Made by a program: the position numbers and the translations under genes
Shown here: positions 56,221 through 64,000 of the stretch, piece after piece
How the letters are laid out: each line of letters starts with the position of its first letter
Numbering within the stretch: position 1 is the stretch's first letter
The notes under the pieces: generated by a model
Seen by the model: the letters and a program-made list of their open reading frames with translations, nothing else
The model's database searches: none
What the model was told of the DNA's origin: nothing
Source of the DNA: Tardibacter chloracetimidivorans
GTDB taxonomy: Bacteria > Pseudomonadota > Alphaproteobacteria > Sphingomonadales > Sphingomonadaceae
NCBI RefSeq assembly: GCF_001890385.1
Contig: NZ_CP018221.1
Span: forward strand, 310,001-374,000
Reading direction: 5' to 3'
DNA: 64,000 nucleotides

Positions 56221-56832
56221 TTATGAATCGTCGATGACACCAAGGCTGAAAAGCACGTTTCTCGCCAGCGGGACGGTGATCCTGCGGTGGGCGGAAAGCG
56301 CGGCCGTGTCCAGCGCGGCCACCACCTCGGCAATGCCGGAAAAGCTGCGTTCTATCCGTGCGAGGATATAATGCACCACCTCGGGCGACGGCTGAAGGCC
56401 ACGATCGTGGAACTGCTTCGACATCACCGCCGTCAGCAGCGCATCGTCGGGCGCGCCGATCGCGACAGATGGTGTGGCTTTGAGCCTTGACGCCAGGTCG
56501 GGCAAGGCGATTTGCCAGAGCGGCGGCGCTGCGCTTGCGATGATGAGCAGCGGACGGCGCAATTCCTGCGCCCGGTTCCACGCATGGAAAATCATCTGTT
56601 CGTCGGCAAGGTCGGCGTCGTCGATGACATCGCCCGACGACCAGTGCTGGAAGATGCGGCCCAGATGGCTCCGGCCCGATTTTGGAGGGCCGGTCAGCAG
56701 CGACGCCCGCACCGGCCACAGCGACCAATGCTCCAGGTGACGGACCGCGGCTGCGTTTGCGTCCGATACGATGAAATCGGCCTCACCGCTGGCCGAGGCC
56801 CAGTCCAGCGGAAGCGCGATCTGCCCCGTCAC
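56221..56832 (-). CDS. hdaA: DnaA-related regulatory protein HdaA
   Basis: Hda-like AAA+ protein that with the sliding clamp stimulates ATP hydrolysis by DnaA, preventing over-initiation. 203 residues, lacking the DNA-binding domain of DnaA. A clamp-binding motif Q-I-A-L-P-L lies at residues 4-9, the P-loop is G-P-P-K-S-G-R-S-H-L, and Walker B is V-I-D-D-A-D. L-P-D-L-A-S-R-L carries the arginine finger. The gene is 3 bases after the DUF2066-like gene and just before ppk. Confidence 0.9.
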   Translation of the reverse strand: MTGQIALPLDWASASGEADFIVSDANAAAVRHLEHWSLWPVRASLLTGPPKSGRSHLGRIFQHWSSGDVIDDADLADEQMIFHAWNRAQELRRPLLIIASAAPPLWQIALPDLASRLKATPSVAIGAPDDALLTAVMSKQFHDRGLQPSPEVVHYILARIERSFSGIAEVVAALDTAALSAHRRITVPLARNVLFSLGVIDDS

Positions 56833-56835
56833 CGG

Positions 56836-58137
56836 TCAATCCGTTCCCGGCAGCAGGTTCTCGGGGCCGCCCTCGCCCGGAACAGCGCCGGGCGGCGGGG
56901 CCGGCGGCGCGGGACGCGGGATCGGCGCTTCACCCTCGCTGCGGCGGCGAAGCCGATATGTGTCGGCCCCTTCGTCCAGCCGCCAGCCTTCCTGGTCCAG
57001 GGCCCAGCGCAGCATCGCGAAATCGCCGTCATAGTTGATCTGCATGCGCGAAACGCCGCCAAGCGACAGGCTGGTGATGATCGTGCCGGTGACGCCCTGC
57101 GCCTGCCGCAGCGAATTCTCGATCGCAGCCACAAGCCCGGCGTCGGGCGTCTCCACCGTCACTTCCACCCCGGCGATACCGCCTGTCGCCATTTCCGGCG
57201 CAAGCGCGGCGGACAGGTCGATATCGGCGACATCCTCGAACTTGAGCGACGGGTCCGGCCTCAGCCGCCCGTCGCGCAGCGCCTCGACATAGGCCTCGTC
57301 GATCCGGCGGACCGCTTCGTCCAGCATCGCGTCCAGCCCGGCGGCGGCGTTGGTGCGAAGCGCGAACCGCTTGATGACGAGCCCGTCCGGGCCGTGGCGG
57401 GCGGTAAAGCGGCCGATCACGGGACCGCCCGGATATTCGCGGTCCAGCCGCGCCTCAGCCACCAGCACGTCGGACGCGCCGTAAAGATCGAGGATGTTCA
57501 GCCACCAGTCGCGATTCGGCCGCTCGGTCTGCGCATAGGAAAGCAGCAGGGGGTCGGCGCCCGCGCCCGTCGGCCTGATATAGTCTATCGGGCTCGCGCC
57601 GGCGCGAAAGCGCGCCCATGCCGTGAGCCACGGCGTCCGCGCCTCGAATGTCCGGGCCGCGCTGCCGTCCATCAGCACCGGTATGGTGAGCATCGGGGGT
57701 GATCGCATCACCTGCCCCTGCACCCCCAGCAACTGCCCTGCCCTCGCCCGGTCGAACAGAACGCCAAGCCGCGCGATATAGCGGGTGGAGCCGATCTGCT
57801 CCTTCTCCACCACAATTCCGGAAACCAGCCCGTCGAGCGTGCTGTCCGAAAGGCTGGGCGAAGCCGTTACCGGCTTGCCCGTCATCCGCGCGAACAGCAT
57901 CTTCCAGCCCTGCCGCTGCGCCTCGCGAAAGCCGGCCATGCGCGCCGCATCGGGCGATTTGGCGGTGACGTCCACCTCGATTCCCGCCACCTCGAACGCG
58001 CCGGAACTGTCGTCGGCAAGCGCGACGGGTCCCGAATCCCCATCCTGCTGCGCGATGACGGCCCCGCCCGCGCTCGCCAGCAACGCGGCGGCGACAAAGG
58101 CGTATCGGCGGGGAAAACGGGCGCGGGTCACGGACAT
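56836..58137 (-). CDS. DUF2066-like exported protein
   Basis: A 433-residue protein with a basic N-terminus and hydrophobic signal segment (about 12-30, ending V-I-A-Q). The N-terminal half ([12 protein letters not shown], then [14 protein letters not shown]) resembles DUF2066. A later alpha/beta segment (about 320-385) may be a metal-binding-like or ACT-like fold. The last 35 residues are proline-rich ([12 protein letters not shown]). No catalytic motif. It is co-oriented with hdaA and divergent from purM. Confidence 0.7.
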   Translation of the reverse strand: MSVTRARFPRRYAFVAAALLASAGGAVIAQQDGDSGPVALADDSSGAFEVAGIEVDVTAKSPDAARMAGFREAQRQGWKMLFARMTGKPVTASPSLSDSTLDGLVSGIVVEKEQIGSTRYIARLGVLFDRARAGQLLGVQGQVMRSPPMLTIPVLMDGSAARTFEARTPWLTAWARFRAGASPIDYIRPTGAGADPLLLSYAQTERPNRDWWLNILDLYGASDVLVAEARLDREYPGGPVIGRFTARHGPDGLVIKRFALRTNAAAGLDAMLDEAVRRIDEAYVEALRDGRLRPDPSLKFEDVADIDLSAALAPEMATGGIAGVEVTVETPDAGLVAAIENSLRQAQGVTGTIITSLSLGGVSRMQINYDGDFAMLRWALDQEGWRLDEGADTYRLRRRSEGEAPIPRPAPPAPPPGAVPGEGGPENLLPGTD

Positions 58138-58250
58138 CGACGCTGTCTTTAGAACATGATTCCCGGCGGTGGGAACCGATTTTCCGAAAACATCGGGTCG
58201 GGCCGGTCTCGCTTGTGGAAATCGTCCGCCGAAGCGGCTATCGCGCGATC

Positions 58251-59360
58251 ATGACCGACAGCAAAGACGCATCGCAAAGCGGCTACACCTATGCAAAGGC
58301 CGGGGTGTCGATCGCCGCCGGAAACGCGCTGGTGAAGGCGATCGCCCCGCTCGCCAGGGCCACGGCCCGTCCCGGCGCGAACGCCGACCTCGGCGGCTTC
58401 GGCGCATTCTTCGATCCGCGCGCTGCCGGATACAAGGACCCGCTGCTGGTGGCGGCGACGGACGGGGTCGGCACCAAGCTCAAGCTCGCGATAGACCATA
58501 ACCGCCATGACGGGGTGGGCGTCGATCTGGTCGCCATGTGCGTGAACGACCTTGTCGTTCAGGGCGCGGAGCCGTTGTTCTTCCTCGATTATTTCGCCAC
58601 CGGACGGCTGGACAATGGAGTCGCCGAACAGGTCGTCGCGGGCGTCGCCGAGGGCTGCCGCATCGCCGGTTGCGCGCTGATCGGCGGCGAGACGGCCGAA
58701 ATGCCCGGCATGTATCCGGACGGCGAATATGATCTGGCTGGTTTTTCGGTGGGCGCGGTCGAGCGCGACGATGTGCTGACCGCCGACAGGGTGCGCAGCG
58801 GCGATGTGATCCTTGGCCTGGCGTCGTCGGGCGTCCACTCCAACGGCTATTCGCTGGTGCGTCGCCTCGCGGCCGACAAGGCATGGAAGCTCAATCGCCC
58901 TGCGCTCTTCGACCAGAATGTGCTGTTGATCGACGCGCTGCTCGCGCCCACCCGAATCTATGTGAAGTCGCTCCTTCCGCTTGTCAGGGAAAAGCGGATT
59001 CACGCGCTCGCGCACATCACCGGCGGCGGATTGCTGGAAAACCTGCCGCGTGTCCTGCCGGAAGGCCTGCACGCCCATGTCGACGCGGACCTTTGGCCGC
59101 AGCCCCGCCTGATGGCCTTTCTCCAGGCGCAGGGCAATATCGAGCCGGAGGAGATGGCGCGCACCTTCAACTGCGGCGTCGGGATGGCCGTGGTGGTCGC
59201 GGGAAGCGAGGCCTCGTCGGTGACGGAGGCGCTGGAGGCGGCGGGCGAGACGGTGTACCGCATCGGCGCGATTACGGAAGCGCCAAGGGGCTGCACGGTC
59301 GCCGGTTCGGCCGAGGTCTGGAGCGCGCGGACGAGCTGGACCGCCACCCACCATGGCTGA
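58251..59360 (+). CDS. purM: Phosphoribosylformylglycinamidine cyclo-ligase
   Basis: Closes the imidazole ring in purine synthesis (AIR synthetase). 369 residues. [20 protein letters not shown] and [10 protein letters not shown] are the family motifs. ATG at 58251 gives M-T-D-S-K-D; an upstream in-frame start at 58215 is less likely. The upstream gap holds TTCCC-N6-GGGAA (58160-58175), a possible operator. purN overlaps its 3' end by 8 bases. Confidence 0.96.
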   Translation: MTDSKDASQSGYTYAKAGVSIAAGNALVKAIAPLARATARPGANADLGGFGAFFDPRAAGYKDPLLVAATDGVGTKLKLAIDHNRHDGVGVDLVAMCVNDLVVQGAEPLFFLDYFATGRLDNGVAEQVVAGVAEGCRIAGCALIGGETAEMPGMYPDGEYDLAGFSVGAVERDDVLTADRVRSGDVILGLASSGVHSNGYSLVRRLAADKAWKLNRPALFDQNVLLIDALLAPTRIYVKSLLPLVREKRIHALAHITGGGLLENLPRVLPEGLHAHVDADLWPQPRLMAFLQAQGNIEPEEMARTFNCGVGMAVVVAGSEASSVTEALEAAGETVYRIGAITEAPRGCTVAGSAEVWSARTSWTATHHG

Positions 59361-59964
59361 ACGCAAGCGCGTCGGCATTCTGATTTCCGGGCGCGGATCG
59401 AACATGAGCGCGCTTGTGGCCGCAGCGCAAGCGCCGGGCTGCCCCTATGAGGTGGCGCTCGTCTTTTCCAATGTCGCCGATGCGCCCGGCCTCGCGATTG
59501 CCGAGGCGGCAGGCGTTCCAACGGCTTCACTCGATCATCGCGGGCATGGCGGACGGGCGCTGTTCGACGCAAAGGTAGACGCGATCTTGCGTGACGCCGG
59601 ATGCGATCTCGTGGCGCTCGCAGGCTATATGCGGCTGCTGTCGGACGATTTCGTTGCCGCATGGGAAGGCCGGATGATCAACATCCACCCATCGCTGCTG
59701 CCCAGCTTCAAAGGGGTGGACACGCACGCCCGCGCCATCGCGGCGGGGTGCAGGCTCCACGGCTGCACGGTCCATCTCGTCACGCCGGAACTCGACAGCG
59801 GCCCGATCATCGCCCAGGCCGCAGTGCCGGTGATGGACGACGACACGCCGGACGCGCTCGCCGCCCGCGTGCTGGTGGAGGAACACCGCCTCTATCCGCA
59901 GGCCCTGGCCGCGCTCGCTTCAGGCAGGCTCAGGGTTGAAGGCCAGCGGGTACTGGGGTTTTAG
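59353..59964 (+). CDS. purN: Phosphoribosylglycinamide formyltransferase
   Basis: Adds a formyl group from 10-formyl-THF to GAR in purine synthesis. 203 residues. Substrate loop [10 protein letters not shown], catalytic [12 protein letters not shown], and [10 protein letters not shown]. Its ATG lies inside the last codons of purM. A repeat element follows and separates it from convergent ndk. Confidence 0.96.
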   Translation: MAERKRVGILISGRGSNMSALVAAAQAPGCPYEVALVFSNVADAPGLAIAEAAGVPTASLDHRGHGGRALFDAKVDAILRDAGCDLVALAGYMRLLSDDFVAAWEGRMINIHPSLLPSFKGVDTHARAIAAGCRLHGCTVHLVTPELDSGPIIAQAAVPVMDDDTPDALAARVLVEEHRLYPQALAALASGRLRVEGQRVLGF

Positions 59965-59988
59965 ATCCGAGGCTCACCCGAGGACGCC

Positions 59989-60082
59989 GTCATGCTGAAC
60001 TTGCTTCAGCATCCATGAACACAACAGGGTTCAGTCCTGCGACCGCGATTTTCCTGGATTCCGAAACAAGTTCGGGATGACG
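59989..60082. repeat. Palindromic repeat between purN and ndk
   Basis: Begins GTCATGCTGAACTTGCTTCAG and ends TCGGGATGACG. Internal arms include CTGAA/TTCAG, CATGAACAC and GGATTCCGAAACAAGTTC. Related to the GTCATTCC family at 26213 and 36086. It lies between convergent genes and may act as a two-way transcription stop. Confidence 0.55.
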
Positions 60083-60096
60083 CCCTCAGAGGCTTT

Positions 60097-60519
60097 TCAG
60101 CCGACGATCTCTTCGGGCTTGAAGAAGAAGTCGATCTCGATCTTCGCGTTTTCAGGGCTGTCGGAACCATGGACCGAATTGGCTTCGATCGATTCGGCGA
60201 ACTCCTTGCGGATAGTGCCTTCGTCGGCTTGAGCGGGATTGGTCGCGCCCATCACCTCGCGGTTGCGGGCCACGGCGTCCTCGCCCTCAAGCACCTGCAC
60301 CACCACCGGGCCTGACGTCATGAAGGCGACCAGATCGTTGAAGAACGGCCGCTCGCGATGCACGCCGTAAAAGCCCTCGGCCTGTTCCCTGGTCATGCGG
60401 ATGCGCCTGGACGCGACAACGCGCAGCCCTGCTTCTTCCAGCTTGGCGGTGACCTTGCCGGTCAGATTGCGGCGGGTGGCATCGGGTTTGATGATCGAAA
60501 AAGTGCGTTCGGTCGCCAT
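60097..60519 (-). CDS. ndk: Nucleoside diphosphate kinase
   Basis: Balances nucleoside triphosphates through a phosphohistidine. 140 residues. N-terminal [21 protein letters not shown], and active-site His117 in N-S-V-H-G-S-D-S. Follows holC by 87 bases on the same strand. Confidence 0.97.
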   Translation of the reverse strand: MATERTFSIIKPDATRRNLTGKVTAKLEEAGLRVVASRRIRMTREQAEGFYGVHRERPFFNDLVAFMTSGPVVVQVLEGEDAVARNREVMGATNPAQADEGTIRKEFAESIEANSVHGSDSPENAKIEIDFFFKPEEIVG

Positions 60520-60606
60520 GGCGGCACGCGCTCCATATTAAGGCTGGATTGAAAGTTGCGCGTCTCTAGCCGCGTGCGCCGACAAAGGCAATCGCCCCCT
60601 TTCAGC

Positions 60607-61035
60607 TCATGGCCCTTCGACCCAGCGGCTCCGCTCGTCCTGCTTCCAATAGCGCTTCGGCTGGCCCAGCCGCCGCCATTCAGCGCGCGCACCGGCGATG
60701 CTCGTCTCGTCGAAAAGGAAGAACACACGCTCGAACGTCTCCGCGCCTTCCGGCCATGCGCCATCCGCCACCAGCAGGTGACGCGCCCCGTTCAGCGCCT
60801 CGGCGCGCGTGCCGAGCAGGATCGGCTGCGCCGCCTCATCACCCCCGCCGGCGATGCCGTGCGGGAGGAAGGACGCCGGCTCATAGCGCCAGAGCTGCTC
60901 GTCCAGCCGGGCCAGCAGCCCCGCGTCCCCGGCCACCACCAGCGCCCGCTCGCCGCCGGACACCACCTTTTCCAGCAGCCGGGGAAGCACGGCCTCCACC
61001 GGCGTGCGGGTCAGGTGGTAGAAATCCACCCGCAA
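60607..61035 (-). CDS. holC: DNA polymerase III subunit chi
   Basis: Links the clamp loader to single-strand-binding protein. 142 residues. L-R-V-D-F-Y-H-L-T-R-T-P at the start, L-L-V-A-D-G and E-R-V-F-F-L-F-D-E are typical of HolC. The start is TTG at 61035, four bases after the pepA stop, because it gives the usual M-R-V-D-F-Y start; a GTG two codons on is an alternative. pepA-holC adjacency is widespread in proteobacteria. Confidence 0.9.
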   Translation of the reverse strand: MRVDFYHLTRTPVEAVLPRLLEKVVSGGERALVVAGDAGLLARLDEQLWRYEPASFLPHGIAGGGDEAAQPILLGTRAEALNGARHLLVADGAWPEGAETFERVFFLFDETSIAGARAEWRRLGQPKRYWKQDERSRWVEGP

Positions 61036-61039
61036 GGCG

Positions 61040-62530
61040 TCATCCGATCTCGTGATTGGCGGAAATGAACTGGTCGAGCAGGCGCACGCCATATCCGGTC
61101 GCGCCCTTTTCCCACAGCGCGGCCGGCTTTGCCGCCCATACCGTTCCGGCAATGTCGAGATGCGCCCATTTCACGCCTTCCTCGACAAAGCGCTTGATGA
61201 ACTGCGCGGCCGTTATCGACCCGCCATAACGCGGACCCACATTCTTCATGTCGGCGATCTGGCTTTCGATCTGCTTGTCATAGGCCTCGCCCAGCGGAAA
61301 ACGCCACAGCAGGTCGCCGGTTGCCGTTCCCGCCGCCGTCAGTTGTTCCGCCAGCTTGTCATCATTCGAGAAAACACCCGCATATTCATGCCCGAGCGAG
61401 ATCACCATCGCCCCCGTCAACGTCGCAAGGTCGACGATCACCTCGGGCTTGTATTCGCGCTGCGCCCAGGTGATCGCGTCGCACAGCACCAGCCGCCCTT
61501 CGGCGTCGGTGTTGATCACCTCCACCGTCTGACCCGACATTGTGGTGACGACATCGCCCGGCCGCTGCGCGTTGCCCGACGGCATGTTTTCCACCAGCCC
61601 GCAGATGCCGACGACATGCGCGCGCGCCTTGCGCAGCGCCAGCGCCTTCATCGCGCCTGCGACCGCGCCCGCGCCGCCCATATCCCATTTCATTTCCTCC
61701 ATCCCGGCGGCGGGCTTGATGGATATGCCGCCGGTATCGAAGGTCACGCCCTTGCCGATGAGGGCGACGGGCTTTTTCACAGCACCCCCGCTGCCGTCCC
61801 AGCGCATGGCGAGAAGCCGGGCGGGCCGTTCGGAGCCCTGGGACACGCCCAACAGCGCGCCCATGCCCAGCTTGCGCATGTCGTCCTCGTCCAGCACGGT
61901 GATCTCGACGCCCAGTTCGGTCAGGTGACGACAGCGCTCCACGAAGCTTTGGGGATAGATGATGTTGGCGGGCTGGGTGACCAGTTCGCGCGTCAGGAAG
62001 ACGCCTTGCGCAACCGACTCCATCCGCTGGAAAAGCTGCTCCGTTTCCGGCGCGCCGCCGACGATCGTGATGCGCGCCAGTGTCGGCTTGCGCTTTTCAG
62101 GCAGCTTGGTGCGATATTCGTCGTGCCGCCAGCTTCGGAGCACCGCGCCCAGCGCGATCGACGCGGCCGGGTTGAGCTCGGCGGAGCTTTCGGTCCCCGT
62201 CACGTCCACCACCAGATGCGTCTCGCCCGAGCTGAGCAGCCGGGCGGCCAGCGCGCCGCCGATCTTTTCGTAAAGCCCGCGATCGGCCTTGCCGGGCGCT
62301 CCGGTGCCGACAGCCAGCAGCCGGGACGCGGTCATCCCATAAGGGGCAAGCACCTCCGCCAGCTGGGCAGCATCGCCGTCGAAGCGGGAGGCCGCAAGCG
62401 CGCGCCGCAGCTGTCCGCCGGTCGCCTGATCGGCCGCTTCGGCCGGAGGCGTGAGGGCGCGATCCTTGCCCACCAGCACCGCAAGCGCATGGACATCCTC
62501 CGGGCCACTGGACGCAAAGCCGATCTTCAT
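61040..62530 (-). CDS. pepA: Leucyl aminopeptidase
   Basis: Di-metal M17 aminopeptidase, hexameric, which in some bacteria also binds DNA. 496 residues. Metal and catalytic residues are in G-K-G-V-T-F-D-T-G-G-I-S-I-K-P and N-T-D-A-E-G-R-L-V-L-C-D-A. ATG at 62530 gives M-K-I-G-F-A-S; a promoter lies about 33 bases upstream and the open frame beyond it is antisense to lptD. Divergent from lptD. Confidence 0.96.
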   Translation of the reverse strand: MKIGFASSGPEDVHALAVLVGKDRALTPPAEAADQATGGQLRRALAASRFDGDAAQLAEVLAPYGMTASRLLAVGTGAPGKADRGLYEKIGGALAARLLSSGETHLVVDVTGTESSAELNPAASIALGAVLRSWRHDEYRTKLPEKRKPTLARITIVGGAPETEQLFQRMESVAQGVFLTRELVTQPANIIYPQSFVERCRHLTELGVEITVLDEDDMRKLGMGALLGVSQGSERPARLLAMRWDGSGGAVKKPVALIGKGVTFDTGGISIKPAAGMEEMKWDMGGAGAVAGAMKALALRKARAHVVGICGLVENMPSGNAQRPGDVVTTMSGQTVEVINTDAEGRLVLCDAITWAQREYKPEVIVDLATLTGAMVISLGHEYAGVFSNDDKLAEQLTAAGTATGDLLWRFPLGEAYDKQIESQIADMKNVGPRYGGSITAAQFIKRFVEEGVKWAHLDIAGTVWAAKPAALWEKGATGYGVRLLDQFISANHEIG

Positions 62531-62562
62531 GAAACGCACCTCTGACGCTGAAACACCCAATA

Positions 62563-62590
62563 TCCATAAACGGATAGATCGGCGCGTCAA
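62563..62590 (-). promoter_or_regulatory. Probable pepA promoter
   Basis: Minus strand: TTGACG, 16 bases, TATGGA, ending 33 bases before the pepA ATG. It supports the chosen start. Confidence 0.45.
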
Positions 62591-62677
62591 AGAGGGCGGC
62601 TGCGCCGAGAGGCATTGCAGCGGCAGCCAAGCCGGTGCATTAGCCGGTTCGACCCGTTGACGACTGGAGCCCGAGGT

Positions 62678-64000
62678 TTGCGGCTGACCCGTTCCCTGCT
62701 TTTCAGCCTGCTTGCAACCTCTGCCCTGGCTCCGTCCGCCATGGCGCAGACGGCGACCGGCGACAATCCCGCCCCGGCTCCGGCGGAAGGCGAGTCGCGG
62801 GTGATCGATTTCAAGGCCGACAAGCTCGATTATGATTCCGAGGCCGAGACGGTCGTCGCATCGGGCAATGTCCGGATGATGAGCGAGGGCAATCGCGTCC
62901 GCGCCGATCAGGTAAGCTGGGACAGGACGACCGGCCGCGTCATCGCCACGGGCAACGTCGCCGCCACCACGGCGGAAGGCGACACCGCCTATGGCGACCG
63001 GGTCGAGCTGACCGATACGCTGAGGGACGCCGTCGTCGACAACATCCTCCTGGTGCTGGAACGCGGCGGCCGCATCGCCGCGCGCTCCGGCAGCCGGACG
63101 GACGGCCGCACCGTGCTGAGCCATGCCGTCTATTCGCCCTGCGACGTCGTTAACTCCGATGGCTGTCCCACGACGCCGCTGTGGCAGGTGAAGGCTGTCG
63201 AGGTCGTCCACGACCCCAGCCGGCACCGCATCTTCTATCGCGATGCGCGGATGGAGATATTGGGCGTTCCGCTGATCTGGCTTCCGCGCATGTCGCACCC
63301 GGATGGCAGCGGGGCGAGCGGAAGCGGCCTTCTGGTGCCGGACGTGCGGATCAGCCGCGTCAACGGCGTTGAGCTTTCATTTCCCTATTATCTGTCGCTT
63401 TCGCAGTCGCATGACCTGACGGTCACGCCCCATGTCTACACCGAAGTGCTGCCTGCGCTGGAGGTGGAATATCGGCGCATGACGTCGATGGGGCCGTTCA
63501 AGATCGGCGGCATCGGCACCTATGGCTCGCGCGTTCCCGCGTCGGAACTGCCGCTGCCCGGCGCAAGCGAGCGCGACCTGCGCGGCTATGTATACGGCAA
63601 CGGCCGGTTCCAGTTCGATCCATTGTGGCGGATGAGCTTTTCGGGCCGGGTGACGACCGACGACACCTTCCTGCGCCGCTATGACATTTCGCGCGACGAC
63701 CGGCTGCGCAGCTTCGCCGAGGTCGAGCGGATCGGCCTGGAAAGCTATCTGTCCATCGCCGGATGGGCCGTGCAGTCGCTGCGGACCAATGACGATCAGG
63801 GGCAGCAGCCCTTCGCCCTTCCCGCCATCGACTATCGCTGGCAGCCGTCCAGCCCGGTTGCTGGCGGTCGCCTGGAAGTCCATGCCAACAGCCTCTCGCT
63901 GGTGCGGACCGACGGGCAGGACACGCGCCGCGCGCTCGCCAGCGTACAATGGGACATGCGGAAATATACGCCGATGGGCCAGGTGGTGACGCTTACCGGC
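62678..64000 (+). CDS. lptD: LPS-assembly protein LptD, 5' part
   Basis: Outer-membrane translocon that inserts lipopolysaccharide with LptE. The frame is open from TTG at 62678 to the window end (441 codons, no stop). A signal peptide (ending A-M-A-Q) is followed by the OstA/LptA-like domain (I-D-F-K-A-D-K-L-D-Y-D, A-S-G-N-V-R-M) and the start of the barrel. Cysteines in S-P-C-D and G-C-P fit the disulfide pattern. GGAG lies eight bases before the TTG; another in-frame TTG at 62657 is possible. Sphingomonads generally use glycosphingolipids instead of classical LPS, so its cargo here is of interest. Confidence 0.9.
   Translation, partial: MRLTRSLLFSLLATSALAPSAMAQTATGDNPAPAPAEGESRVIDFKADKLDYDSEAETVVASGNVRMMSEGNRVRADQVSWDRTTGRVIATGNVAATTAEGDTAYGDRVELTDTLRDAVVDNILLVLERGGRIAARSGSRTDGRTVLSHAVYSPCDVVNSDGCPTTPLWQVKAVEVVHDPSRHRIFYRDARMEILGVPLIWLPRMSHPDGSGASGSGLLVPDVRISRVNGVELSFPYYLSLSQSHDLTVTPHVYTEVLPALEVEYRRMTSMGPFKIGGIGTYGSRVPASELPLPGASERDLRGYVYGNGRFQFDPLWRMSFSGRVTTDDTFLRRYDISRDDRLRSFAEVERIGLESYLSIAGWAVQSLRTNDDQGQQPFALPAIDYRWQPSSPVAGGRLEVHANSLSLVRTDGQDTRRALASVQWDMRKYTPMGQVVTLTG

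Overview
This window is a high-G+C stretch of an alphaproteobacterial chromosome, most likely from the Sphingomonadaceae. The evidence is the gene set and order: separate nuoC and nuoD followed by birA-coaX-RNase J-DUF1467, HdaA beside polyphosphate kinase, tkt-gap-pgk-class I aldolase, ZapA followed by 6S RNA and fau, and DUF2336, DUF1467 and DUF2842 proteins. No phage, plasmid, insertion sequence, CRISPR array or rRNA was seen. It reads as core chromosome with a few lineage-specific inserts.

Layout. 1-2433: the end of gltX and all of gltA. 2441-4980: a sensor-kinase-like protein whose H-box lacks histidine, coupled to a DUF2336 protein. 5088-10719: an inositol-lipid-like cluster. A four-gene operon encodes a CDP-alcohol phosphotransferase, inositol-3-phosphate synthase, a sugar-phosphate-type nucleotidyltransferase and a Wzi-like outer-membrane barrel; a second CDP-alcohol phosphotransferase is divergent from it. 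10794-13130: a large two-TM coiled-coil protein. 13156-31082: RNase J, CoaX, BirA and all 14 subunits of respiratory complex I, almost all coupled by overlapping start/stop codons. 31188-39164: inositol monophosphatase-like SuhB, EF-P, ThiE and the aldolase/Pgk/Gap/transketolase carbon block. 39341-41255: a small coiled-coil protein, ZapA, a probable 6S RNA, 5-formyl-THF cyclo-ligase, DUF2842, chorismate mutase and tRNA-Asp. 41278-48227: an AI-2E-type permease, two small exported proteins, UvrB and a GGDEF-EAL protein. 48329-58137: PPK2, AspRS, RNase D, an I78-type lipoprotein, Ppx, PPK1, HdaA and a DUF2066-like protein. 58251-64000: PurM, PurN, Ndk, HolC, PepA and the start of LptD, which runs off the end.

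Working together. Complex I, citrate synthase and the glycolytic/pentose-phosphate block make up central energy metabolism. PPK1, PPK2 and Ppx would make, use and degrade polyphosphate. The most unusual unit is the 5-11 kb cluster. It holds what is needed to make inositol phosphate, activate it (probably as CDP-inositol) and transfer it to an acceptor, and it ends with an outer-membrane protein. My inference is a CDP-inositol-dependent route to an inositol phospholipid, inositol sphingolipid or inositol-modified surface polymer.

Short dispersed palindromic repeats sit in several gaps: beside nuoF, pgk/gap, suhB/efp and purN/ndk. One lies inside the first codons of thiE. No gene-free gap exceeds about 180 bases.
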